A DNA stretch of 64,000 nt from Bacteroidetes bacterium UBA7674 (lineage in GTDB: Bacteria; Bacteroidota; Bacteroidia; Chitinophagales; Chitinophagaceae), in contig DLHG01000013.1 in NCBI GenBank assembly GCA_002483105.1, forward strand, positions 124,001 through 188,000, in the 5' to 3' direction. The position numbers were made by a program, and so were the translations under genes. Shown in pieces: positions 1 to 7,593 of the stretch. The notes below the pieces were generated by a model. The model did no database searches, was not told the origin of the DNA, and saw only the letters and a list, made by a program, of their open reading frames with translations. Position 1 is the first letter of the stretch. Every line of letters begins with the position of its first letter.

Positions 1-237
1 GTCATACAGGCTGTCCATCACTTTCAGGTTGTGGTAGTTCCAGCATGGTTGACACCATGTTGCTGATACGTCGATAGCTACATGCTTACCTTGATTCAGG
101 TATGAGTATAAATTTTGGACGGTGCCATTGATATCAGTGAATGTGAAATCAGGCGCAGTAGCACCATCCTGAATTTGCGCAAATGAACTGGTTCCAAGTC
201 CAAATGACAACGTCAACAAGTAGAGTATCCTCTTCAT
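1..237 (-). CDS. Redoxin/thioredoxin-like secreted protein (partial, C-terminus beyond window)
   Basis: Only the first 79 codons are in the window. They read on the minus strand from an ATG at 235-237: a signal peptide (MKRILYLL..., ending near SSFAQ), then APDFTFTDINGT, a TlpA/AhpC-type N-terminal motif, and a thioredoxin active site WCQPCW. This supports a periplasmic or secreted thiol-disulfide protein of the TlpA-like family. The rest, including any T9SS tail, is outside the window. It is divergent from the HYC_CC_PP gene and resembles the two T9SS-tagged thioredoxin-like proteins of the neighbouring operon. A good TTG-N22-TAnnTTTG promoter lies so close that the mRNA would have almost no leader. 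Confidence 0.85.
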   Translation of the reverse strand, partial: MKRILYLLTLSFGLGTSSFAQIQDGATAPDFTFTDINGTVQNLYSYLNQGKHVAIDVSATWCQPCWNYHNLKVMDSLYD

Positions 238-243
238 CAATTA

Positions 244-276
244 CAAAAGTAAGACTTTAATTGAATTGAATTTCAA
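244..276 (-). promoter_or_regulatory. Bacteroidota-type promoter of the redoxin gene
   Basis: On the minus strand a TTG (-33, at 274-276) is followed after 22 bases by TACTTTTG (-7, at 244-251), a full match to TAnnTTTG. Only six bases separate the -7 box from the ATG at 237, so transcription should start at or within a few bases of the start codon. Confidence 0.6.
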
Positions 277-320
277 ATTTTAAAATGTGATGATTTTACC
301 TATTTATTAGCTTAATGTAT

Positions 321-328
321 TAAATTTG
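321..328 (+). promoter_or_regulatory. Candidate -7 box of the HYC_CC_PP gene
   Basis: TAAATTTG matches TAnnTTTG exactly and lies six bases before the TTG at 335. No TTG -33 element is visible 17-23 bases upstream, so the promoter may be weak or need an activator. Confidence 0.4.
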
Positions 329-334
329 AGGACA

Positions 335-730
335 TTGAAGAAGGGCTTAGCCATATTAGTGTTGATTTGCTACGTACTATGTGCGTTTGGCGTGACCTTC
401 TCATTCCATCATTGTAGAGGCGAATTCAAATATGTTTCTCTGGACAAGGGCAATCATGAAAAAAAGTGTTGCAAAGGAAAAAAGAAAATGCCGAAAGGCT
501 GTTGCAACAGTAGCAAAGTAGCCTTTAAAAAGTCTGACGACAGAAGCCAGTCATATTTTGTAATTGCCAAGAAATTCGTAGAACCTATCTCCAATGTAGT
601 ATATTTCCCGGTTGTTATATCGGAACCGTCAATAGCCTACACTACTACATCTGATTTTCATTTACGGCCACCACCCGAACGAGGGCGGGGAGAGCCACTA
701 TATCTGCTTCATTCCACTTTTCTTATCTGA
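335..730 (+). CDS. HYC_CC_PP family small exported protein
   Basis: A protein of about 132 residues: a hydrophobic N-terminus (MKKGLAILVLICYVLCAFG), then the order of motifs that names the HYC_CC_PP family: FHHC near residue 24, CC pairs in a Lys-rich stretch (KKCCKGKKK, KGCCNS), and a Pro-rich RPPPE near the end. These families are Bacteroidota-specific and often sit beside heavy-metal genes; the role is unknown, but five Cys and two His near the N-terminus would suit metal binding (inference). There is no ATG. The frame also offers TTG at 326, but that codon overlaps the -7 box, so TTG at 335, giving a normal MKK signal start, is preferred. It precedes a copper operon. Confidence 0.75.
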   Translation: MKKGLAILVLICYVLCAFGVTFSFHHCRGEFKYVSLDKGNHEKKCCKGKKKMPKGCCNSSKVAFKKSDDRSQSYFVIAKKFVEPISNVVYFPVVISEPSIAYTTTSDFHLRPPPERGRGEPLYLLHSTFLI

Positions 731-777
731 TAACGTGCCGCTTAGCATTTTCTGCTATCGGCTATTCTAGTTTATAT

Positions 778-805
778 CAATTGCTGTTTCAGCAATTGGA
801 TTTTT
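778..805 (+). terminator. Hairpin terminator after the HYC_CC_PP gene
   Basis: Perfect 9-bp inverted repeat CAATTGCTG (778-786) / CAGCAATTG (790-798) with a 3-base loop, followed by GA and five T. It separates the HYC_CC_PP gene from the four-gene operon that starts at 842. Confidence 0.65.
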
Positions 806-841
806 GCGTATTATTTTATTTCAAATCATAAAATCAATAAA

Positions 842-1612
842 ATGAAAAAAATTGTAACTTTTGTTGCACTGGTATGTGCTGCATTAACTGGTTTTGCCCA
901 AACGACGGCTACCAACTGGACTGCAAATGACTGTAATTCTACAAGTCATACCCTCTTTAATGACTTGGACAATGGTAAAATTGTTGTCCTCGTCTGGATA
1001 ATGCCATGTGGCATGTGTAACAGTGGAGCAAAACAAGCCTATGATGCCGCTCAAAGCTTCGCAACATCCAATCCTGGCCAAGTTCTATATTACCTGGTTG
1101 ATGACCTTGGTGATGCTTCATGTGCTCAGATCGCATCATTTGCGACAAATAACCAAATTGGCCCTAACAATCTGACGACCTTCAGTAATGTCGGTAATGT
1201 GATCAAAGAAAGTGATTTCGGTGGTTCAGGTATGCCTCACGTTGTCGTTATGGGAGGTTCAGACCATAAAATATACTTCAACAAATTGAATGGTCAGGCA
1301 GCAGATCAGGCAGGTATTACTAATGCCATTGATTCTGCAATAACCACCTTAAGTGTAGGTGGCATCGCAAATCAAATATCTTTTTCAATATCACCAAATC
1401 CGGTGAGCGATATGCTGTCAATAAAATATGCTAATGCAATTGAAAAAGTAACTGTTATCTCTATTAACGGTCAAATCGTAAAAGACGAAACATATGCGAA
1501 AGGAACTTTAAATCCAAGCATTAACCTCGGAGGTTTGTCTGCTGGTACATACACTATAAAAGTTATTGATGCAGATGGTAAGTCAGGTATTCAAAAAGTG
1601 ACTAAACAGTAA
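842..1612 (+). CDS. Thioredoxin-like protein with T9SS type A sorting domain
   Basis: A 256-residue protein: signal peptide (residues 1-19, ending GFAQ), a thioredoxin-fold part with a CxxC site in MPCGMCNSG (near residue 56), a distal GMPHVVV segment like the cis-Pro strand of thioredoxins, and a C-terminal T9SS tail from about residue 180 (ISPNPVSDMLSI ... GTYTIKVI ... KVTKQ). It is therefore expected to cross the outer membrane and be anchored or released at the surface. CGMC is unlike the usual CGPC. It is the first gene of an operon; the next ATG follows after two bases. It is a paralogue of the product at 2694-3455. The partner and substrate are unknown. Confidence 0.85.
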   Translation: MKKIVTFVALVCAALTGFAQTTATNWTANDCNSTSHTLFNDLDNGKIVVLVWIMPCGMCNSGAKQAYDAAQSFATSNPGQVLYYLVDDLGDASCAQIASFATNNQIGPNNLTTFSNVGNVIKESDFGGSGMPHVVVMGGSDHKIYFNKLNGQAADQAGITNAIDSAITTLSVGGIANQISFSISPNPVSDMLSIKYANAIEKVTVISINGQIVKDETYAKGTLNPSINLGGLSAGTYTIKVIDADGKSGIQKVTKQ

Positions 1613-1614
1613 GT

Positions 1615-2691
1615 ATGAAAAAGATCATTGTTATTTCATGTATAGCTACTCTGATAGTAGCTATACATGCTTGTAGAAAAGACGATCCGCCGCCACCGGA
1701 AGAAGTGTTGGTGTATGATCCCACTGCAATGACAGTGGAGATACCTGCATTTGCCAAGAATTATATTGGCGATATGCAGCATCCTTCCGATAATCCCCTA
1801 ACAGAAGAAGGGATCGCCTTAGGAAGAAAACTGTTTTACGAAAAAATGCTCAGCGACAACATGACTGTTAGCTGCGCCTCATGCCATAAGCAAGAGAATG
1901 CATTTGATGATCCCCGCCCATTTAGTGAGGGTACACACGGGGCTTTCGGTGACCGTAATGCAATGGCTATCGTAAATCTGGGCTGGAATACCCGCTTCTT
2001 TTGGGATGGCAGAAGAAACACTATGGAAGAGCAGGCGCATGATCCGGTGACTAATCCGATAGAAATGGCCAATACCTGGCCTGAGGTTGTGAACAGACTT
2101 CAAAACCACAACGAATATCCCTCTCTGTTTTTCAAAGCATTTGGTACGAAGACTGTTGATAGCAACCTGGTTGTAAAGGCGATTGCCCAATTTGAAAGAA
2201 CACTGGTGTCATTCAACTCCAAATTCGATAAGTATTATTACAAGGGTGACAGTAACGCGTTTACGGCCCAGGAAAAGAACGGACTGGTGATCTTCACAGG
2301 GCAAGGCATGTGCAATAACTGCCATTTGATGAATACCCTGTTTACCGACCACATGATCAGTAACAATGGCCTAGATGAAAATCCAGCCGACCAAGGGCTG
2401 ATGAAATTTACGGGGTTGGCAAGCGACAGAGGGAAATTTAAAGTCCCGACCCTGAGAAATATCGCAGAGTCAGCGCCATATATGCATGACAGCAGGTTCG
2501 CGACATTGGAGGAGGTTGTTAACTTCTACAGCAGTAACGTTAAGCAAAACAGTCCCAATATTGACGTACATATGCCAGCGTTCGGTTCAGGACTAAATTT
2601 AACGACACAAGAAAAAGCTGATCTGGTAGCGTTCCTTAAAACGCTTTCCGATAGTGAATTCCTAACCAATCCTAAATTCAGCGCACCATAG
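1615..2691 (+). CDS. Diheme cytochrome c peroxidase / MauG-family lipoprotein
   Basis: A 358-residue protein with a lipoprotein-like N-terminus (lipobox near IHAC, residue 20) and two c-type heme sites, CASCH (near residue 87) and CNNCH (near residue 232), with the family landmarks LGRKLFYE, GDRNAM, FFWDGR and KVPTLRNIA...PYMHDSRF. Family members reduce H2O2 or, as MauG types, oxidise proteins in the periplasm. The protein has the normal length. It sits between two T9SS-tagged thioredoxin-like genes with two-base gaps on both sides, so translation is probably coupled and the three products may act in one extracytoplasmic redox process (inference). Confidence 0.9.
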   Translation: MKKIIVISCIATLIVAIHACRKDDPPPPEEVLVYDPTAMTVEIPAFAKNYIGDMQHPSDNPLTEEGIALGRKLFYEKMLSDNMTVSCASCHKQENAFDDPRPFSEGTHGAFGDRNAMAIVNLGWNTRFFWDGRRNTMEEQAHDPVTNPIEMANTWPEVVNRLQNHNEYPSLFFKAFGTKTVDSNLVVKAIAQFERTLVSFNSKFDKYYYKGDSNAFTAQEKNGLVIFTGQGMCNNCHLMNTLFTDHMISNNGLDENPADQGLMKFTGLASDRGKFKVPTLRNIAESAPYMHDSRFATLEEVVNFYSSNVKQNSPNIDVHMPAFGSGLNLTTQEKADLVAFLKTLSDSEFLTNPKFSAP

Positions 2692-2693
2692 GT

Positions 2694-3455
2694 ATGAAAA
2701 ATATACTAGCTAGTATTGTATTGATTTTTTTGAGTTACAATTCATTCGGACAAACGATTGCACCTGATTTCACAGCAACGGACTGTAATGGAGATCCCCA
2801 GAATTTATATACGGAACTCAACAACGGAAAAACCGTGATAGTAATTTGGGTAATGCCATGCATTGGTTGTATTCAAGGCACGCTCGAAGCGGACAGCACT
2901 CGGGAAAGTCTGTCTGTAACGTATCCCAATGACGTACTTGTATGGATAGTTGACGATGGCCCGCCAAGTAATTGTGCGACGCTTACTAACTGGGTTTCCA
3001 GTATAGGCTTACAACCTCAACGGACTTTTGGAAACTATAACAATGAGATCAATCAAGATAATTATGGCGGTTTCGGAATGCCTCACATGATGGTGGTGGG
3101 TGCGAACAAGCAGATTTATTACAATGAGTTCAATACGTCTGGAGTTGGCTTATATGATGCAGTACAAAATGCCATAAACTTAACGACTGGAATACCTGAA
3201 TTGAAGAGCGGAGCTGAATTCACGATTTCTCCGAACCCAATTAATGATCTGTTCTCAATTACTGCCGTAGAAGCTATCGAAACTGTGCAAATAACTACAA
3301 TGAATGGTCAGGTTATCAAAGTAATGAATGGGGCTGGAACGCACAGTCAGATAGTACAACTTAATGATGTTCCACCCGGAAACTATCTCGTCAGGATCAG
3401 GGACAGCAAAGGCAGGAACGCAATACAAAAAATAACAAAGGTTAACACTCAGTAA
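2694..3455 (+). CDS. Second thioredoxin-like protein with T9SS type A sorting domain
   Basis: A 253-residue paralogue of the product at 842-1612: signal peptide (ending NSFGQ), APDFTATDCNG, active-site CxxC in MPCIGC, a GMPHMMVVG segment, and a T9SS tail (ISPNPINDLFSI ... GNYLVRI ... KITKV). Residue order and spacing follow the first copy, so the pair arose by duplication. The stop overlaps the next start (TAATG), which couples it to the AraC regulator gene. CIGC is an unusual active-site pair; whether it reduces, oxidises or isomerises disulfides, or binds copper, cannot be read from the sequence. Confidence 0.85.
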   Translation: MKNILASIVLIFLSYNSFGQTIAPDFTATDCNGDPQNLYTELNNGKTVIVIWVMPCIGCIQGTLEADSTRESLSVTYPNDVLVWIVDDGPPSNCATLTNWVSSIGLQPQRTFGNYNNEINQDNYGGFGMPHMMVVGANKQIYYNEFNTSGVGLYDAVQNAINLTTGIPELKSGAEFTISPNPINDLFSITAVEAIETVQITTMNGQVIKVMNGAGTHSQIVQLNDVPPGNYLVRIRDSKGRNAIQKITKVNTQ

Positions 3456-4018
3456 TGACGCTGTACATAAAGAACATGGTCTGTGACCGGTGCATATTAG
3501 TAATGAAATCCGAGTTAGAAAAGCTCGGATTTCACCCTACTACAATCAAATTAGGTGAAATAGAAGTTGCTGATGAACTCTCACCTGAAGACCTACAGGT
3601 TATTTCAGAAACCATTACGCCCTTAGGCTTTGAAGTAATTGACAATAAACAGGGAAGGATTATCGAAAAGATCAAGAGCACAGTCATAGAAATTATTCAC
3701 GGAGCAGAAAACAATCAACGATTTAAATATAGCCAGGTACTGTCTATGGCACTTAATCATGACTACAGCTATCTGAGCAAGTTGTTTTCCGAAGTTGAAG
3801 GAATAACTATAGAACAATACATTATCAAGCAAAAGATTGAGAAGGTAAAGGAACTCATCGTTTATGATGAACTAAATTTAAGCGAGATCGCGAGCAGGTT
3901 AGGATATAGCAGCGTTGCCCATCTTTCCTCTCAATTCAAGAAAGTGACTGGCTTGCCCCCAAGCCACTTCAAAAATGCCGGGTTGCAGCAGCGAAGGTCA
4001 CTCGATAAACTCGAGTAG
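3455..4018 (+). CDS. AraC-family regulator with N-terminal HMA-like metal-sensing domain
   Basis: A 187-residue protein in two parts. Residues 1-65 look like a ferredoxin-like heavy-metal-associated fold, starting MTLYIKNMVCDRCI with a CxxC at the usual loop position and ending in ...LGFEVID. Residues about 85-180 are an AraC/XylS DNA-binding domain (LNLSEIASRLGYSSVAHLSSQFKK, then GLPPSHFK). The design suggests a one-component metal-responsive regulator: metal, plausibly Cu+, bound by the Cys pair, changes DNA binding (inference). It is the last gene of the operon, coupled to the thioredoxin-like gene by TAATG, and lies just before copA, whose promoter may be its target. Confidence 0.85.
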   Translation: MTLYIKNMVCDRCILVMKSELEKLGFHPTTIKLGEIEVADELSPEDLQVISETITPLGFEVIDNKQGRIIEKIKSTVIEIIHGAENNQRFKYSQVLSMALNHDYSYLSKLFSEVEGITIEQYIIKQKIEKVKELIVYDELNLSEIASRLGYSSVAHLSSQFKKVTGLPPSHFKNAGLQQRRSLDKLE

Positions 4019-4038
4019 GAAAGATGTAAGTCTTATCC

Positions 4039-4079
4039 ATGATAGTATAACAGCCAGAAGCTAATAGTGTCGAACTTTG
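4039..4079 (+). promoter_or_regulatory. copA promoter with shared operator-like motif
   Basis: The motif ATGATAGTATAAC (4039-4051) followed by CAGAA (4055-4059), then 12 bases to a -7-like box GAACTTTG (4072-4079). The same arrangement, with ATGATTGTATAAC, CAGAA and GAACTTTG, precedes the HMA gene at 6606. No TTG -33 is present, as expected for an activator-dependent promoter. The AraC-HMA regulator encoded just upstream is the obvious candidate. Confidence 0.55.
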
Positions 4080-4097
4080 CAGGAGAAACTAACTGTT

Positions 4098-6518
4098 ATG
4101 GGAACTTCAGAAACAAAAGAATATAGTTTACCGATTTCCGGAATGGATAGCGAGCATTGCGCGCTCATTATTGATAAGGGATTGAACGTGGTGCCTGGAA
4201 TTGTGTCGCACAAGGTAGAGCTTAACAATCATCGGGCTATCATAAAAACGGATACAGATGACACAGTGTCAAAAGCAGTCATTGCTATTCGTGACCTCGG
4301 CTATGACGTTGAAACAGTAAAAAAGAGCTTTCCCATTACCGGTATGAGTTGCGCATCCTGCGCGGTAAGCGTCGAAAGTATGCTTTTGTCCCAACCTGGC
4401 GTAGTTAAGGCAACGGTCAACTTCGCTAACGCCTCTGCGCAAGTTGAATACGTACCCGGCATTGCCGATCCTCAGGCATTTAAGGCAGTTATCCAGTCAA
4501 TCGGCTACGACCTTATTATTGCGGAAGGGGCCGATGTAAATGAAACTATTGAAGAACTGCATCTTGCTAAGTATAAATCCCTTCGACTAAGAACAATTCT
4601 TGCTATAGCTTTTTCACTTCCTGTAGTCGTTATCGGTATGTTCTTCATGAACATTCCGTTTGCAAATTATATTATGTGGGTGCTTTCCACCCCTGTCATT
4701 GCCGTTTTTGGCAGGCAGTTTTTCGTCGGTGCATGGAAGCAAGCCAAGCATCGTTCAGCGAACATGGACACACTTGTCGCTCTCAGTACAGGGATCGCAT
4801 ACATATTTAGTGTGTTCAATACCCTCTATCCTCAATTCTGGCATGACAAAGGCCTCCATGCTCATGTGTATTTTGAGGCAGCGGCGGTGGTGATCGCGTT
4901 CATTCTTCTAGGGAAGCTACTTGAAGAAAAAGCCAAATCAAATACATCCTCGGCTATAAAGAAACTTATTGGCCTTCAACCAAAAACCGTGACGATAGTG
5001 CATGATGGCGGTCACACAATGGAAATACCTATTTCCCAGGTAAAGGTTGGAGATACGTTGCAGGTAAAGCCCGGCGAAAAAATACCCGTAGATGGTGTTG
5101 TGATGGAAGGCTCATCATTTGTGGATGAAAGCATGATCTCCGGGGAGCCAATTCCCGTTCTGAAAGAAAAGGGAATAAAAGTATTTACAGGCACGATCAA
5201 TCAAAAAGGCAGCTTCCTGTTTACTGCTGAAAAAGTAGGTGGTGATACCTTTCTTGCCCATATCATTAAGATGGTTCAGGAAGCGCAAGGAAGTAAAGCA
5301 CCTGTGCAAAAGCTGGTAGACAAAATATCGGGCATCTTCGTTCCAATAGTGATAGGTATAGCCCTCCTTAGCCTTGTTGTATGGGTTATCGCAGGAGGCG
5401 AGAATGGCTTTACGCAAGGTCTTTTGTCTTTGGTAACGGTTCTGGTTATTGCCTGTCCTTGTGCCCTCGGTCTTGCAACGCCTACAGCTATTATGGTTGG
5501 CGTGGGCAAGGGGGCTGAGAATGGTATCTTAATTAAAGATGCCGAAAGTCTTGAGACTGCGCACAAGATAACAGCTATCATTCTCGATAAGACAGGTACC
5601 ATTACTGAAGGACATCCTGAAGTGACAGACATCATATGGCAGTCCGAAGCGGCCACAGACCATTCAGGTATTCTTCTTGCTATTGAACGGCAGTCCGAGC
5701 ACCCGCTTGCAGAAGCTGTTGTAAGGTACTTACATACGGCGCAGTCAGTACCCATAAATTCATTTGAAAGCATAACGGGTAAAGGGGTAACTGCCACACA
5801 TGACAGTTCCACATACTTCATCGGCAGTGCATCATTTCTGAAAGAAAATAACATTACAGTAGCCGAGAGCTTGCAGGTCAAAGCAAATGTCTGGCTTGAA
5901 CAGGCGAACACCGTTATCTGGTTTGCAAATTCTTCTCAGGCCCTCGCTGCAATAGCGATTGCCGATAAAATAAAAGCAAATTCAACAGAGGCTATTCAAC
6001 GACTTCAGGGAATGGGAATTGAGGTGCATATGCTTACCGGGGACAATGCACATACGGCAAAAGCAATAGCCCAAAAAGTAGGTATCACACATTACAAGGC
6101 GGAAGCTCTGCCATCGGATAAAGCAGATTTCATTAAAAAACTGCAAGCCGAGGGTCATATCGTTGCAATGGTGGGGGACGGCATTAATGACAGCCATGCA
6201 CTTGCCCAGGCAGATGTCAGTATTGCTATGGGAAAGGGAACAGATATCGCAATGGACGTAGCCAAAATGACCTTGATATCAAGCGACCTACTCCATATTC
6301 CGAAAGCAATAAACCTGTCACGTAAAACGGTCAGACTGATAAAGCAAAATCTGTTCTGGGCATTCATCTATAATCTTATCGGTATTCCAATTGCAGCGGG
6401 CATACTTTACCCGATCAATGGTTTCATGCTGAATCCTATGATCGCAGGTGCCGCAATGGCACTCAGCTCAGTATCGGTGGTAACCAACAGTTTACGTTTG
6501 AAATGGGCATCGCTGTAA
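4098..6518 (+). CDS. copA: Cu+-exporting P1B-type ATPase CopA
   Basis: About 806 residues. Two N-terminal HMA domains: the first is degenerate (SGMDSEHCA, only one Cys) and the second intact (GMSCASC). Then come transmembrane helices, the actuator loop (GESMISGEP-like: DESMISGEP), the metal-site helix ACPCALG, phosphorylation motif DKTGT, nucleotide-binding SEHPLAEA, and the hinge GDGIND. CPC plus the C-terminal helices (YN near the end of the membrane part, MALSSVSVV) mark a Cu+/Ag+ pump that moves copper from cytoplasm to periplasm. Start: TTG at 4077 is possible, but AGGAGA at 4081-4086 precedes ATG at 4098, which is preferred. The promoter upstream is shared in design with the HMA gene downstream. 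Confidence 0.93.
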   Translation: MGTSETKEYSLPISGMDSEHCALIIDKGLNVVPGIVSHKVELNNHRAIIKTDTDDTVSKAVIAIRDLGYDVETVKKSFPITGMSCASCAVSVESMLLSQPGVVKATVNFANASAQVEYVPGIADPQAFKAVIQSIGYDLIIAEGADVNETIEELHLAKYKSLRLRTILAIAFSLPVVVIGMFFMNIPFANYIMWVLSTPVIAVFGRQFFVGAWKQAKHRSANMDTLVALSTGIAYIFSVFNTLYPQFWHDKGLHAHVYFEAAAVVIAFILLGKLLEEKAKSNTSSAIKKLIGLQPKTVTIVHDGGHTMEIPISQVKVGDTLQVKPGEKIPVDGVVMEGSSFVDESMISGEPIPVLKEKGIKVFTGTINQKGSFLFTAEKVGGDTFLAHIIKMVQEAQGSKAPVQKLVDKISGIFVPIVIGIALLSLVVWVIAGGENGFTQGLLSLVTVLVIACPCALGLATPTAIMVGVGKGAENGILIKDAESLETAHKITAIILDKTGTITEGHPEVTDIIWQSEAATDHSGILLAIERQSEHPLAEAVVRYLHTAQSVPINSFESITGKGVTATHDSSTYFIGSASFLKENNITVAESLQVKANVWLEQANTVIWFANSSQALAAIAIADKIKANSTEAIQRLQGMGIEVHMLTGDNAHTAKAIAQKVGITHYKAEALPSDKADFIKKLQAEGHIVAMVGDGINDSHALAQADVSIAMGKGTDIAMDVAKMTLISSDLLHIPKAINLSRKTVRLIKQNLFWAFIYNLIGIPIAAGILYPINGFMLNPMIAGAAMALSSVSVVTNSLRLKWASL

Positions 6519-6540
6519 CAAAATCTTGTAATACAAATCA

Positions 6541-6582
6541 ATGATTGTATAACGACAGAACGACATAACCGACGGAACTTTG
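6541..6582 (+). promoter_or_regulatory. Promoter of the CopZ-like gene with the copA motif
   Basis: ATGATTGTATAAC (6541-6553) and CAGAA (6556-6560) precede GAACTTTG (6575-6582). The motif matches the copA upstream element in 12 of 13 bases and the -7 box is identical; spacing between motif and -7 box is 21 bases here and 20 at copA. Between them three near-repeats of AACGACA lie 8-9 bases apart, which may be additional binding half-sites. Confidence 0.55.
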
Positions 6583-6605
6583 TAGAACAAAAAAAGAGGA
6601 CTAAA

Positions 6606-6818
6606 ATGACAACGTTAAAATTTAAGACGAACATTAATTGCGGAGGATGTATAGCCAAAGTTGCTCCGTTCATGAACGAAAAGAAAGATGTAGTTCATAG
6701 TTGGAAGGTTGATACTAGTACACCAGATAGGATTCTGACCGTTGAAACTGAAAAGTCAGCTGCTGATGTTAAGGCACTAGTTATCGCTGCAGGATTTAAT
6801 GCTGAAGAGATATCATGA
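6606..6818 (+). CDS. CopZ-like heavy-metal-associated domain protein
   Basis: A 70-residue single HMA domain: MTTLKFKTNINCGGCIAKV with the metal site NCGGC, ending in AAGFNAEEIS. Proteins of this size act as cytoplasmic Cu+ chaperones that hand copper to CopA or to regulators. A possible ribosome site (AGAGGA) lies seven bases before the ATG. It has its own promoter sharing the copA motif. The stop codon TGA overlaps the ATG of a 22-codon ORF (ATGA). CGGC rather than MxCxxC is common in Bacteroidota members; copper is inferred from context. Confidence 0.85.
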   Translation: MTTLKFKTNINCGGCIAKVAPFMNEKKDVVHSWKVDTSTPDRILTVETEKSAADVKALVIAAGFNAEEIS

Positions 6819-6883
6819 AATGGCTGATGAAATTGATATGGCGGGTTGGCCGGGTGTTCTTTAAGAAGAATTGCTGTAAATAA
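6815..6883 (+). CDS. Candidate 22-residue cationic Cys-Cys microprotein
   Basis: An ORF of 22 codons whose ATG overlaps the stop of the CopZ-like gene (ATGA), a classic coupling arrangement. The product begins MKWLMKLIWRVGRVFF and ends KKNCCK: an amphipathic, Trp/Arg/Lys-rich helix with a terminal Cys pair in front of a Lys. It lies inside the copper operon. It is too short for ordinary gene finding and I recognise no family. Coupled start and metal-like tail favour a real peptide, but conservation has to decide. Confidence 0.4.
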   Translation: MKWLMKLIWRVGRVFFKKNCCK

Positions 6884-6914
6884 TTAATAATTAACCAAAA
6901 TGGAAAAACGAACA

Positions 6915-7508
6915 ATGAAAAATCTAGTAACAGTAAGTTTGCTCTCTGTATCAATTTTATTTTCTGCTTGCCAGGGCGGAGCTACTGAGCACACCCCTGA
7001 TGCTGAAGATACGTCCGAAGCAGTTGCGAAAGACATCAAGCCAACACTAGCGAATGCGGACAGCGCCGTAACTGCAAAAATTCAGGAGGTCTTTGACCAT
7101 TACATTCATGTAAAGACCGCCCTTGTAAATTCTGATGCTCCCGAGGCGCAGAATGGAGCGCGAACGATAGTTTCAGTCATTGAAAGTTTTGATGCGTCCA
7201 GCCTGCCGGCTGACCAAAAGGCCGAATATGATAAGTCAGTTTCGGGTGTTCGTACCAATGCCCAGTCAATCGCGGGGGAAGGCGACCTCGAAAAGCAGCG
7301 CACAACATTTGCGGACTTGTCCAAGCATGTTTATGCGCTTGTAAAGACGTTCGGGGCAAACAGAACGGTCTATCATGACCATTGCCCTATGGCACTTAAC
7401 GACAAGGGTGCCATGTGGCTGAGTGACGAAAAAGACATTAAGAACCCATATTTCGGGAAAGATATGCTCGAATGTGGTAGTGTGGAAGAAGTCATTCAAG
7501 TAAAGTAA
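6915..7508 (+). CDS. DUF3347 domain lipoprotein
   Basis: About 197 residues from ATG 6915 (an ATG at 6900 would add five residues before the signal peptide). A lipobox lies in ILFSACQGG. The body is a helical DUF3347 domain (QEVFDHYIHVKTALVNSD ... VYALVKTFG), ending in a Cys/Met-containing segment YHDHCPMAL ... MWLSDEKDIKNPYFGKDML-C. DUF3347 domains accompany CusB-like and other copper efflux proteins, and HCPM plus the later Cys would fit Cu+ binding (family knowledge and inference). It is probably anchored to the inner or outer membrane on the periplasmic side. It lies between the HMA gene and the multicopper oxidase gene. Confidence 0.8.
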   Translation: MKNLVTVSLLSVSILFSACQGGATEHTPDAEDTSEAVAKDIKPTLANADSAVTAKIQEVFDHYIHVKTALVNSDAPEAQNGARTIVSVIESFDASSLPADQKAEYDKSVSGVRTNAQSIAGEGDLEKQRTTFADLSKHVYALVKTFGANRTVYHDHCPMALNDKGAMWLSDEKDIKNPYFGKDMLECGSVEEVIQVK

Positions 7509-7593
7509 ACCATTGAGGCCATTGGCATCATTGTTTAGCTTTTCAAGGGTAATAATCAAAATAGGTATAAAGGGGCATTAAGGACGGAATCTA

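Noticed and set aside
4077..4097. TTG at 4077 as copA start
   Set aside because: It overlaps the -7 box, and a purine-rich ribosome site fits ATG 4098.
5276..5911. 211-codon minus-strand frame inside copA
   Set aside because: It lies opposite conserved CopA motifs (ACPCALG, DKTGT); no domain and no promoter fit it.
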